Assembly: GCA_005787525.1 (NCBI GenBank)
Contig: SYAR01000054.1
Span: forward strand, 1 to 34,075
DNA length: 34,075 nucleotides
Direction of reading: 5' to 3'
From: Rickettsiales bacterium
GTDB taxonomy: Bacteria > Pseudomonadota > Alphaproteobacteria > Rickettsiales > UBA1997
Below the pieces are notes generated by a model. It ran no database searches. It saw only the letters and a list, made by a program, of their open reading frames with translations, and was not told the origin of the DNA. A program made the position numbers and the translations under genes. Every line of letters starts with the position of its first letter. Position 1 is the first letter of the stretch. Shown here piece after piece: positions 8,381-18,000 of the stretch.

Positions 8381-8879
8381 AATTATTTATTATTTAAAAT
8401 ATTTATTAACTTAAATAGTTTCATACAATTACTTTTAAAATTAAACATTTTTTATAATTATAGTTAAATAATTTAAATTTAATAATCAATAATTAATCGC
8501 TATTATCGTGAATTTTTTTATCAAAAATTTTGTTTAAGTTCAAAAAACTAAAATTAATTAAACATTTTTAAATAATTCATAAGAAGGTATAAAGGCTTGA
8601 AGGCGAAGGTCTTACAAAAAGATTATCGGTTAAATGCTAAGGAAATAGTCTAAAAGCTTTCCGAGCTTGTAGAAATTTTTAGGGATAGTTTGTTATAAAT
8701 ATTAAAAAAAACAGAATAGCTTTCAAAAAACCACTTGCCTCTAATCTGTTAATTTCGCTAACTCTTTTTTATTAGAATTTTAGTTTCTATTACTTATTTT
8801 TACAGAATTTCAAAAGCTATTTTCTAGCGTAATTGAAGCGACGAAAAGACTCCGATTTCATCTCGAATTTCAAAAAAAT
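8381..8879. other. Intergenic region with decayed coding trace and imperfect inverted repeat
   Basis: No intact gene is seen in 499 bases. In one plus-strand frame, 8582-8698 translates as a coherent helical-looking stretch (RRYKGLKAKVLQKDYRLNAK, then one stop, then KLSELVEIFRDSLL), which suggests a gene fragment that I cannot name. Downstream of it, AGAATAGCTTTCAAA (from 8713) and AGAAAATAGCTTTTGAAA (minus strand, 8825 down to about 8808) form an imperfect inverted repeat about 110 bases across. The part at 8381-8580 is plain AT-rich sequence, likely holding the promoter of the coiled-coil gene. Confidence 0.35.
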
Positions 8880-10199
8880 CTAATCAATTTTGTAAACTAT
8901 TTTTCCGGCGACCGCGGTTAAAACCGCTCTGCCCTTGACTTTAAAGCCATCGAAAGGTGAGTTTTTCGATTTGCTAAAAAACTTTTGCGAATCGATTTGC
9001 CATTCGTGATTTAAATCGATCAAAACCAGATCAGCTCTCGCTCCTTTCTTGATTTCTCCACCGTCAAAATTAATAATTTCGGCGGGGTTGCATGTTATTT
9101 TCATAAGCAAATCGCGAAGTGATAAAATCTTTTGATGATAAAGCATTAACGAAAGTGGCAACATGGTTTCGACGCCAACAATGCCAAAGCTCGCTTCTTC
9201 GATCGGTTTATTTTTTGAAGCTTCATCATGCGGAGCGTGATCTGTCGCGATAGCGTCGATAACACCACTGCGAAGCCCTTCAATCAACGCCAAACGATCA
9301 TCTTCACTACGAAGTGGCGGATTCATTTTCGCCAAACTTCCCGATTTTAAAACCTGTGAATCGGTTAAAGTAAAATGATGCGGAGAAACTTCGACGGTAA
9401 CCTTCAAACCCTTATTCTTAGCACGTTTAACCGCTTCTAAAGCCTCTTTGGTTGAGCAATGTAAAAGATGATAACGCCCGCCAATCGCTTCCAAAATCGC
9501 CAAATCACGTTCAACAATCACCGATTCGGAAATATTGGGAATGCCTCGCACTCCAAGCTCTAACGACACTTTGCCTTCATTAACGCAACCTTTATTGCTT
9601 AGATTTAAATCTTCGGCATGTTGAGCAATAACGACATTGAGATTTTTAGAATATTCAAAAGCACGACGCATTAAATTGGCGTTCATCACGGGCAAGCCAT
9701 CATCGGTAAAACCTACCGCCCCAGCCTCTTTGAGCGAATGCATATCGGCGAGCTCTTCGCCCTTCATGGCTTTGCTAATACAACCATAAGCCAAAACATT
9801 GCAGTGTGCCACTTCGCGCGATTTCAAACGCAAATATTCAAAAGTTAAAACTGAGTCTAGAGTCGGCGCGGTGTTGGGTTGACAAACCACGGTGGTGATG
9901 CCTCCAGCCACAGCCGAAGCACTTCCCGAAGCAAAATCTTCTTTGTGAGTTTGCCCTGGATCACGAAAATGCACTTGAATATCAATCAATCCAGGAGCGA
10001 GAACCAAACCTTTGCAATCGATTTCTTCATCGGCTTTAACATTTAAATTTTTACCGAAATCGGCAATTTTATCGCCAATCGTCAACAATTCGCCAACTTC
10101 ATCATAATTTGATTTTGGATCGATGATGCGAGCATTTTTGTAAAGAATTTTTTTATGAGAAGAAATGGCGTTAGCGTAAGGCAAATCAAATTTTGGCAT
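8880..10199 (-). CDS. pyrC: Dihydroorotase, class I
   Basis: A 439-residue amidohydrolase that closes N-carbamoyl-aspartate to dihydroorotate, the third step of pyrimidine synthesis, in the cytoplasm. The metal and substrate motifs are DIQVHFRDPG (73-82), FTDDG (164-168, Asp of the class I type), H194 in IAQHAED, H247 in LLHCST, NPPLRSEDD (293-301) and ATDHAPH (318-324) with catalytic D320. The first histidine of the usual HxH pair is glutamine here (Q75). All other ligands are kept, so the enzyme may still work with an altered metal site. It is the last gene of the minus-strand run pntA-ftsZ-thiE-prepilin-pyrC, 79 bases after the prepilin gene. The ATG follows AAATT. It uses more CGN arginine codons than the accessory genes. 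Confidence 0.93.
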   Translation of the reverse strand: MPKFDLPYANAISSHKKILYKNARIIDPKSNYDEVGELLTIGDKIADFGKNLNVKADEEIDCKGLVLAPGLIDIQVHFRDPGQTHKEDFASGSASAVAGGITTVVCQPNTAPTLDSVLTFEYLRLKSREVAHCNVLAYGCISKAMKGEELADMHSLKEAGAVGFTDDGLPVMNANLMRRAFEYSKNLNVVIAQHAEDLNLSNKGCVNEGKVSLELGVRGIPNISESVIVERDLAILEAIGGRYHLLHCSTKEALEAVKRAKNKGLKVTVEVSPHHFTLTDSQVLKSGSLAKMNPPLRSEDDRLALIEGLRSGVIDAIATDHAPHDEASKNKPIEEASFGIVGVETMLPLSLMLYHQKILSLRDLLMKITCNPAEIINFDGGEIKKGARADLVLIDLNHEWQIDSQKFFSKSKNSPFDGFKVKGRAVLTAVAGKIVYKID

Positions 10200-10278
10200 A
10201 ATTTTGAAATTGAGTTAAAATTCATTTTTTATAAATATGCCAAAAATGAATATACAATCAAGAGTTTAATTAAAAAAT

Positions 10279-11196
10279 CTATTTGCTTCCTAATTTTATT
10301 GACCATTTTTTTGACAAATAATTTTCAATATCTTCCCTTTCGCTATTCAATAAATTTCGATTAAAAATAATAATTTCGGCGATGGAGCCAATAAAGGAGT
10401 TGTTTCCCGCCCTAATACCTTTTCCAATAAAATTATTTGTTTCTTTATTATCTAATAGATTTACCGTTGCACTTCCATTCCAATAATTTTTATTAATATA
10501 TACATTCAAAGTATCTTGATTATAAACTGAAGAAAAGATTTGAAATTTATTGGGCGAAACTGTGTTGTCAGGAGTCGAAACTCCAGACAACACAGAAAAA
10601 TATACATTACCAAACCTGTTGGTTGGAAAAAACCCAAAATTATTATAGTGTTTTGGATTTTCATAATCAAAAACTCCCGAGGTTAACAATGCACAACCAC
10701 ATTCGAAATTGGCATCAATTTTTGAAACAAAAATAACAGTATAAGGTTGATTTCCAACAGGAACGGTGCCATTTGGTAAATTTAAAAATTTTCCAGATCC
10801 GAATCTGACTATCGGTAAAGAAGTGGTTTTATCAAAAATAATTGTGGGCTGAGAGGCGGTTGCGGCTTGAGTAGCATCGATTTTGTTAGATGTTTTGGGA
10901 TTGGAATCTTTCCAACGATTTATAGCTTGATTTTCTTCAAATTTAGCCAAATCTTCAAAAGCGGTGGTGCCTTTTGAAAAAACATTTTGATTGGTAGTTT
11001 CATACCAAGCTACTAAATCTTCAATTCTTCCAACACGAGAATTTATGGTTAATTGCCTTGCAGTCGCGAGTTTAAAATCATTATATAAATCAACGCCCAA
11101 GGAAACGCCAGAAATTAAAATTCCAACTATTAAAACCACTAAAGAAATTTCTATCAAAGAAAAAGCAGTTTTAAAATTTTTATTACGAAAAATCAT
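10279..11196 (-). CDS. Type IV prepilin-like protein with C-terminal LamG-like domain
   Basis: I place the start at the ATG at 11196 (305 residues) because it is preceded by AAATT like many starts here and gives a short basic leader, MIFRNKNFKTA. An in-frame ATG at 11211 is the alternative. A prepilin peptidase site A|FSLIE is followed by a hydrophobic helix (SLVVLIVGILISGVSLGV). The -1 residue is Ala rather than the usual Gly; Glu+5 is present. The rest is not pilin-like but reads as a concanavalin/LamG-type beta domain, ending in the typical FIGSIAEIIIFNRNL then ENYLSKKW. It would sit on a type IV pilus or type II secretion pseudopilus as a binding tip or minor subunit. The gene overlaps the end of thiE by 14 bases, so it is co-transcribed with it. 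Confidence 0.8.
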   Translation of the reverse strand: MIFRNKNFKTAFSLIEISLVVLIVGILISGVSLGVDLYNDFKLATARQLTINSRVGRIEDLVAWYETTNQNVFSKGTTAFEDLAKFEENQAINRWKDSNPKTSNKIDATQAATASQPTIIFDKTTSLPIVRFGSGKFLNLPNGTVPVGNQPYTVIFVSKIDANFECGCALLTSGVFDYENPKHYNNFGFFPTNRFGNVYFSVLSGVSTPDNTVSPNKFQIFSSVYNQDTLNVYINKNYWNGSATVNLLDNKETNNFIGKGIRAGNNSFIGSIAEIIIFNRNLLNSEREDIENYLSKKWSIKLGSK

Positions 11197-11806
11197 AATT
11201 TTGTTTATCAATATTTTTTAATGCTACTTCAACACCCCGCGGATGTTGCCACACATAAGAAATTACCGCCAAAAAATCTGCACCATTTTTAACTAATTCG
11301 CCACAATTTTTATCATTAATTCCGCCGATCGCGACAATTGGTAAATTCAAAATTTCACTCGCCCAATTAAGAATTTCAACACTCGGCTTGCCTCGCGAAA
11401 TTTTAGTTTTAGTTTCAAAAAAAGCACCGAAAGAAATGTAATCCGCGCCCTGCTCCCCAGCTTCCATCGCCAAATGTTTGGAGTCATAACAACTGGCACC
11501 AATTATAAAATTTTTTGGCGAATTTTGACGAATTTGTGAAATTTTTTTATCATCAATACCAACATGAACGCCCGAAGCGCGAACTTCCAAGGCAATTTCA
11601 TAAAAATCATTTAACAAAAATAAGCAATTATTATTATCGCATATTTTTTTTATTTCTTGTGAAAAATTTTTAATTTCTAGTGGTGAATAATTTTTAAGAC
11701 GTAATTGGAAAGCGGGAACGAGACCAGTCTTTAAAGCCTTCTCAAGCTTTAAAGAAAAATCTTTTAACTCAATTTGTGGCGGAGAAATTAAATAAATTTG
11801 CACCAT
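11183..11806 (-). CDS. thiE: Thiamine phosphate synthase (ThiE/TenI family)
   Basis: A 207-residue TIM barrel that would join the pyrimidine (HMP-PP) and thiazole phosphate moieties to form thiamine phosphate. Visible motifs are FQLRLKN (33-39), LLNDFYEIA, GVHVGIDD, IGASCYDSKHLA, ADYISFGAFFETKTK, VAIGGIN and DFLAVISYVW. These match the alphaproteobacterial branch of ThiE, in which GAFF-TTTK replaces the classical GPVFPT-TK. No other thiamine gene is in the window, so the substrates come from elsewhere or by salvage. A TenI-type role is less likely but not excluded. It starts 15 bases after the ftsZ stop. Its end overlaps the prepilin gene by 14 bases. Confidence 0.87.
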   Translation of the reverse strand: MVQIYLISPPQIELKDFSLKLEKALKTGLVPAFQLRLKNYSPLEIKNFSQEIKKICDNNNCLFLLNDFYEIALEVRASGVHVGIDDKKISQIRQNSPKNFIIGASCYDSKHLAMEAGEQGADYISFGAFFETKTKISRGKPSVEILNWASEILNLPIVAIGGINDKNCGELVKNGADFLAVISYVWQHPRGVEVALKNIDKQNYDFS

Positions 11807-11821
11807 AAATTGAGTTAAAAA

Positions 11822-13669
11822 TTATTTTTTTCTTCTAAAAAAAGCTGGAACATTGATGATGTCATCTTCGAATTTTTGTTCTGAATTATTTGATTCAACT
11901 TCTTCATCAAAAATTGTGTTCCCAAAGAATTGTTGACGCTTTTTTTCGGCTTCTTGCGAAGAGATTTTAGCAACTGGCTCAGAATCGCTTATTTGTTTAA
12001 TTTTTTTAACTTTCCCTTCATCTTTTGCTAATAAATCCGCTGGAATTTTTGCCGATTCAGAAAAAATATTGCTCGAAATATTACTATCAGGATTCGCCAA
12101 TGGTTCTTCGGATTTTTCTTTGTTATTCATAAAACTAAATAAGCTAAATCCGCCCGAATCTTTTTTCGGTTTTTCACTTGATTTTGCTGGCTTGGCAGGT
12201 TTTTTTGACTCAGGTTCTTTTTCAACAATTTTTTCTTTAATTACAATTTCTTGCTCTTCGTGAAATTCCTTTTCTTCATGCTCTTCAATTTGCGGTTGAA
12301 TTTGCGTTTTAGTTGGCACTAAATTGGTGTTTAGCGAAGAGGTTGAAGTTTCATTAAAAAAGTTTGAAACCGTTTCTTTTTGCTTATTTTCCTGATCAAA
12401 TCTTGAGGTTAAATTTTCAGATTCTTTGCCGTAATTTAAATTTTCTTCTTTGCTAAAAATTTTTTTTGGTTTGAAATTTTCGTCGCTAATTTCTTCAACT
12501 TCTGATTTTACCGGTTTCGCTGAAATTCCTGGATCAAAAAAACTTTTACTAGAATTTTGCTTTGCAGTTTCAGGAACAACAGCTTTAAAGCGAGAAGGCT
12601 CATTAGTTTCTTTAGCTTTAAAACTTTCACGACGAAATTCTTCGCTATCAATTCCAGTTGCGACGACGGAAATTCGGATTTTGCCTTTCATACTTTCATC
12701 AAAAGCCGAACCAAAAATAATATTGGCGTTTTGATCAACTTCTTTGCGAATTGTGTTAACCGCCATATCGGCTTCGAACAGTGTCATATCTGGTCCGCCC
12801 GTCATGTTAACGAGAACACCTTTAGCCCCTTTAATCGAAATATCATCAAGTAATGGATTAGCAATTGCCGCTTCGCAGGCTAGAATAGCACGGTTTTCCC
12901 CAGTTGCTTCACCTGTTCCCATCATTGCCTTACCCATTTTCGTCATGATAGTGCGAATATCGGCGAAGTCTAAATTGACTAATCCCGGCATAGTGATTAG
13001 ATCGGTTACGCCACGAACACCAGCGTGCAAGACGTCATCCGCCATTTTGAACGCTGATTCAAAAGTGGTATTTTCATTAGCGATTCTAAAAAGATTTTGA
13101 TTAGGAATTACGATTAAAGTATCAACATATTTTTTTAATTCTTCGATGCCGGCTTCAGCAGTTTCCATGCGATATTTTCCCTCAAAATGAAATGGTTTTG
13201 TGACTACCCCGACCGTTAATATTTCACGTTCGCGAGCCAATTTGGCGATAACTGGAGCCGCACCAGTTCCCGTTCCACCGCCCATTCCGGCCGCGATGAA
13301 AACCATATTACAACCCTCAAGATGTTTTTCAATTTCTTCTATATTTTCTTCGGCGGCCATTTTACCACGATCAGGAAACGAACCCGCTCCCAAACCTTTT
13401 GTGGTGCGGGCTCCGAGTTGAATACGATCTGGCGTTAAAGCATGCGACAAAGCTTGTGAATCAGTATTGGCGGCGACGAACTCAACTCCCTCAAGATTAG
13501 AACGAATCATGTTGTTTAGGGCATTGCCCCCCGCTCCTCCAACACCAAAAATGGTGATTTTAGGTTTCATGAGCTCAGGTTGCGGAATATCAATTTTAAT
13601 TGGCATAGAATTTTTAGGTTTTCTTGAAGTTTTAACAGGGACAGTTTGAGAAATTTCGTTATCAATCAT
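11822..13669 (-). CDS. ftsZ: Cell division protein FtsZ
   Basis: A tubulin-like GTPase that forms the division ring at the inner membrane. The GTP-binding glycine motifs are GVGGAGGNA (42-50) and the tubulin signature GGGTGTG (130-136). [11 protein letters not shown] and the T7-loop region ([11 protein letters not shown]) are present. The N-terminus has about 35 extra residues before the fold. The C-terminal linker of about 230 residues is long, charged and rich in Lys/Glu. The final peptide [13 protein letters not shown] (603-615) is the conserved binding site for FtsA-like partners. At 615 residues it is long for FtsZ but within the alphaproteobacterial range. Only one base separates it from the pntA stop, so the two are co-transcribed. 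Its usual partners ftsQ and ftsA are not here. Confidence 0.97.
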   Translation of the reverse strand: MIDNEISQTVPVKTSRKPKNSMPIKIDIPQPELMKPKITIFGVGGAGGNALNNMIRSNLEGVEFVAANTDSQALSHALTPDRIQLGARTTKGLGAGSFPDRGKMAAEENIEEIEKHLEGCNMVFIAAGMGGGTGTGAAPVIAKLAREREILTVGVVTKPFHFEGKYRMETAEAGIEELKKYVDTLIVIPNQNLFRIANENTTFESAFKMADDVLHAGVRGVTDLITMPGLVNLDFADIRTIMTKMGKAMMGTGEATGENRAILACEAAIANPLLDDISIKGAKGVLVNMTGGPDMTLFEADMAVNTIRKEVDQNANIIFGSAFDESMKGKIRISVVATGIDSEEFRRESFKAKETNEPSRFKAVVPETAKQNSSKSFFDPGISAKPVKSEVEEISDENFKPKKIFSKEENLNYGKESENLTSRFDQENKQKETVSNFFNETSTSSLNTNLVPTKTQIQPQIEEHEEKEFHEEQEIVIKEKIVEKEPESKKPAKPAKSSEKPKKDSGGFSLFSFMNNKEKSEEPLANPDSNISSNIFSESAKIPADLLAKDEGKVKKIKQISDSEPVAKISSQEAEKKRQQFFGNTIFDEEVESNNSEQKFEDDIINVPAFFRRKK

Positions 13670-13670
13670 T

Positions 13671-14786
13671 TTAATTTACAAAGTTTTCGTTAATAACAGT
13701 TTTGTTGCTACAAATTAAAGTTGCTTTGATAATTTCATCATCTCTATTTATTAAGATTAATTTTTTATCTTTTTCAATTAAAAGCTCAACAAAATTTAAA
13801 ATATTTTTTGCAAAAAATTTACTTGCATCCAAAGCGATGCGACTTGGATAATTTTCATAACCAAAGATTTTTACATTATTATGAGTGACGATCTGATTAG
13901 ACTTGGTAAGCTCGCAATTGCCTCCATTCACCGCTGATAAATCAATAATTATTGAATTTGACTTCATTGAATTAACCATTTTTTCGGTGATTAAAATTGG
14001 AGCTTTTTTTCCCGGAATTAACGCCGTTGAAATTACAACATCTTGGCTTTTAATAGTTTCTTCCAAAAGTTGTTGTTGTTTAATTTTATATTCTTCACTC
14101 ATTTCCCTTGCGTAAACTCCGTCAGTTTTTTCATCGCTTTTAACTTCAATAAATTTAGCTCCCAAGCTTTGAACTTGTTCTTTTGCCGAAGCACGAACAT
14201 CAAAAGCCGAAACGATGGCGCCAATTCTTTTAGCGGTGGCGATGGCTTGCAATCCGGCTACTCCCGCCCCGAGAATCAAAAATTTTGCAGCCGAAATTGT
14301 GCCGGCTGAAGTTATCATCATCGGCACCGAGTTGTTCATTTCGTAAACGGCATCGATGACGGCACGATAACCAGTTAAATTACTTTGTGAAGATAAAATA
14401 TCCATCGATTGGGCGCGAGTGATTCGCGGGAGCAATTCTAGAGCAAAAGCGTTAATATCAAAATTTGCCAATTTTTTTACAACTTCTTTTTGAAAATATG
14501 GATTTAAAAGCGCAAGAAAAGTGGCGTTGGGCTTGAGTTTTGTATAATCAAAATCGTGACGTTGAACGGCAATAATAATATCAATTTCTGGCAAAATTTC
14601 GTTAATATTTTTAACAATTTTGGCACCGTTTTTTTCGTAATCGGCGTCAGAAAAATTGCATTCTTTTCCGGCTTCACTTTCAACAAAAATTTCCAATCCA
14701 AATTTTTGATATTTGGCAATAACGTCAGGCGTTAAAGCCACTCTTTTTTCATTGAGATTATTCTCTTTTAGAGCAAGAAGTTTCAT
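13671..14786 (-). CDS. pntA: NAD(P) transhydrogenase, soluble alpha-1 subunit
   Basis: A 371-residue NAD(H)-binding domain I of the proton-translocating transhydrogenase, which passes hydride from NADH to NADP using the proton gradient. Diagnostic features are the N-terminal [13 protein letters not shown], the signature [20 protein letters not shown], the Rossmann motif [19 protein letters not shown] with FDVR at the second strand end, the mobile-loop region, and [11 protein letters not shown]. It ends before any membrane helix, so it is the three-subunit form; pntAB and pntB are not in the window. Alanine dehydrogenase is a relative, but RAQSMD favours PntA. It is the first gene of its run: the ATG follows AAATC, and the 116-base gap to the tRNA gene should hold the promoter for pntA and ftsZ. 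Confidence 0.92.
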   Translation of the reverse strand: MKLLALKENNLNEKRVALTPDVIAKYQKFGLEIFVESEAGKECNFSDADYEKNGAKIVKNINEILPEIDIIIAVQRHDFDYTKLKPNATFLALLNPYFQKEVVKKLANFDINAFALELLPRITRAQSMDILSSQSNLTGYRAVIDAVYEMNNSVPMMITSAGTISAAKFLILGAGVAGLQAIATAKRIGAIVSAFDVRASAKEQVQSLGAKFIEVKSDEKTDGVYAREMSEEYKIKQQQLLEETIKSQDVVISTALIPGKKAPILITEKMVNSMKSNSIIIDLSAVNGGNCELTKSNQIVTHNNVKIFGYENYPSRIALDASKFFAKNILNFVELLIEKDKKLILINRDDEIIKATLICSNKTVINENFVN

Positions 14787-14902
14787 GATTTTTAAATTAT
14801 TTATACTTTATTTTAGTTAAGAATATTTCATAAATTTTGGTATAATTTACGAAATGTTTTATAATAATTATATTAAAATATTCAAAAATTATTTTTATAA
14901 AA

Positions 14903-14989
14903 TGGTGCGTTCGAGAAGACTTGAACTTCCACGGGTTTTACCCCATAACGACCTCAACGTTACGCGTATACCAATTCCGCCACGAACGC
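14903..14989 (-). tRNA. tRNA-Leu, anticodon GAG
   Basis: On the minus strand an 87-base class II tRNA folds with acceptor stem GCGTTCG/CGAACGC, anticodon stem TAACG/CGTTA and loop TTGAGGT, giving anticodon GAG. It has a long variable arm (TGGGGTAAAACCCGT) and a T arm around TTCAAGT. The discriminator is A, and the CCA end is encoded (the 3' end lies at 14903). It reads CUC/CUU leucine codons. It sits between gdh and pntA, on the same strand. Confidence 0.95.
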
Positions 14990-15006
14990 ATTTTATAAAA
15001 TTTAAA

Positions 15007-18000
15007 CTAATTCACCAAAGGTTTGATGCGATTTAATGCCACAACAAACATCGATAAATCTGGATTTTGTTCATTCTTCAATTCTAAAATAAAATTGTCA
15101 AACCTTTCTATTAAAAAAATTGAATTTTTCGACCAATCTTCAATTAAATTTTCGACTGATTTATTTTTATTTTTTAAACCAAACTCTGCGATTTCTTTTG
15201 CCAAACGCATTTGATAAGAATATAAATCTTCTAAAACAGTTTTGCTTGAAAGTTTTTGCCAATGATTGTTTAAACTAATTTTGTTAAGCCTACTTCTGAG
15301 CCATTTTAGAGAAAATCTGGTGCCGACCGCAAAATAAATTTCAGCAATAGTTTTGATGTCAAGTTTTGTTGATAAAGCGATCTCTGAAATATCAAAAGCC
15401 GAAGCGACGGGATCCATCGAAGCAATGCGTTCCGACAATTTACGATCAACTTTATTAATGCAATAGCGTTCAATTTTTCTTGCAAAAGATTCGTGCGAAG
15501 CTTTGGCTAAAACTGAAGGTAATAAACCTGATAATTCATCGGCAATTTTTTGAAATCTAGCGATAATTTCAGCAAGGGAACCCTTGATTTGATTGCGTAA
15601 AAGCCATAAAACCGAACGTTCGATGAGTTTATTAGCACTTAAAAACATTTGCATTTGCGTAGTCAAAGGAACTTTACCATCAAGATTTTCAACCTCTTGC
15701 CAAATTTCACGAATTCTAAAAGAATCGCAAGCGATAATAAAATTTTTAACGACTTCGACCAAAGAAAAACCGCTATCTTGACAGATTTGATTGATAAAAG
15801 TAATACCAATTCTATTGACCACAAAATTGGTAATTTGCGTCGCAATAATTTCATTGCGAAGTTGGTGGCTTAATATTTCAGCACTTAATTTTTCTTGCAT
15901 TAATTTTGGAAAATATGCCAACAATTCTTTTTCAAAATATTGATCTTTTACCAAATCTGAAGCTAAAATTTTGTTATAAATATCCATTTTAGAATATGCC
16001 AACATAACGCATAATTCAGGGCGAGTTAAGCCTTTTTGCTCAATTTGTAATTTATCAATTTCTTTACGATTTGGCAAAAATTCAATGGTACGATTTAACA
16101 AGCCACTTTTTTCAAGACTATCCAAAAATTGCGATTGCTCAGCAAGCGAAGATGAACCAAGGCTTTGAGCGATTGAGATCGCTTGAGTTTGCATGCGATT
16201 ATCATTTAAAACCAAGGCAGAAACATCGTCGGTCATGGCTTCAAGAATTTTATTACGCTCTTCAAGATTGATTTTTTTGCTTTTCATCGCCGAAATTAAA
16301 GCGATTTTTATATTAACTTCATGGTCGGAGCAATCAACGCCCGCCGAGTTATCCATAGCGTCGGTGTTAATTCTCCCGCCATTTCGAGCAAATTCAATAC
16401 GACCTTTTTGCGTAAATCCAAGATTACCGCCCTCGCCTACAACTTTGCAGTTTAATTCATTGCCGTTAATACGAAGTAAATCATTGGCTTTGTCTCCGAC
16501 ATCTTGATTGGTTTCGTCTTGCGATTTAACGTAAGTGCCGATTCCGCCATTCCACAATAAATCTACTGGGGCTTTTAAAATTGAACGCATTAGGTCATTT
16601 GGCGACATTTCATCTTCCGAAATTTTTAGAATTTCTTGAATTTCCGGTGAAATTTTAATCAATTTAGCACTTCTTTCAAAAACGCCTCCGCCTTTGGAAA
16701 TCAAGGATTTATCGTAATCCATCCAAGTTGATCTTGGTAGGTTAAACATCCTTTCGCGTTCCTTAAAAGATTTTTGTGAATCAGGATTTGGGTCAAGAAA
16801 AATATGAATATGATTGAATGCCGCGACAAGTTTGATATGCTTTGAAAGCAACATGCCGTTGCCGAAAACATCACCCGCCAAATCACCAATTCCAACGCAT
16901 GTGAAATCTTGAGTTTGGGTATCGATGTCAAATTCTCTAAAATGACGCATTACCGAAATCCAAGCTCCCTTGGCGGTAATTCCCATTTTTTTATGATCAT
17001 AACCAACCGAACCGCCCGAAGCAAATGCATCGCCAAGCCAAAAATTATATTCTTGCGAAATGCCATTGGCGGTATCGGAAAAAGTCGCCGTTCCTTTATC
17101 GGCTGCAACAACTAAATAAGGGTCAGGAGCATCATGCATGATAACATTATGCGGATGCTCAATTTTGCCATCAATCACATTATCGGTGATATCCAAAAGA
17201 CCGCGTAAAAAAGTTTTATAGCAAGAAATTCCTTCTTGTTGAAGTTCGTCACGCGACATTTTTGAAGTGTCAGATTTAATCACAAAACCGCCTTTAGAAC
17301 CTACGGGCACGATCACTGCGTTTTTAGTCATTTGCGCTTTCATTAAACCCAGAACTTCAGTTCTAAAATCTTCTTGACGATCAGACCAACGCAAACCTCC
17401 ACGAGCAACTTTACCACCTCTTAAATGAATCGCCTCAACCTTCGGCGAATAAACAAAAATTTCAGCATGCGGAACTGGCAATGGCAAATTTGGCACTTTT
17501 TTGCAATCAAATTTGAAAGAAACATAGCCTTTAAATTGCTTAGAATTATCGAGTTGATAATAATTTGTTCGAAGTGTAGCATTTACAACCCCTAAGAAGC
17601 GACGAATTATCGCATCATCAGCAACATCTTTAATTTTTGCTAAATTTTCATTAATTTTTTTGATAATTTCATCAATTTTATTTTGACGTTGTTCTAATGA
17701 AATTTTTAAATTTGGATCAAATTTTGTTTCAAATAATTCGACTAAAAAATTGCCAAATTGCGGATTGCGAACAAAGCAATCGGCGATATTGTTTTGATTA
17801 AATCTAAAGCCAGTTTGGTAGAGATATTTAAAATATCCACGCAACATGAAAATCTGTTTCCAATCAAGATTACAAGCCCCCAAAAGCCTATTTAAAGAGC
17901 CAATTTTTGTAACATTTTTCCAAATTAAATCGATTGCCGTCTCAAAATTATTTTTAACATTTTCAGTTAATTCTCCACCGTTTTTCGAAAGATTTAAATG

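Noticed and set aside
10155-10364. A 69-codon plus-strand frame at the pyrC start.
   Set aside because: It overlaps the pyrC and prepilin genes on the other strand and shows no domain.
12450-13649. Several long plus-strand frames opposite ftsZ.
   Set aside because: They are antisense to a certain ftsZ gene, have no recognisable domains, and arise because its minus-strand codons avoid stops in the opposite frames.
14854-15036. A 60-codon plus-strand frame with a plausible-looking protein (MVRSRRLELPRVLPHND).
   Set aside because: It is the antisense of tRNA-Leu; this peptide is a well-known artefact of translating the reverse of a tRNA gene.
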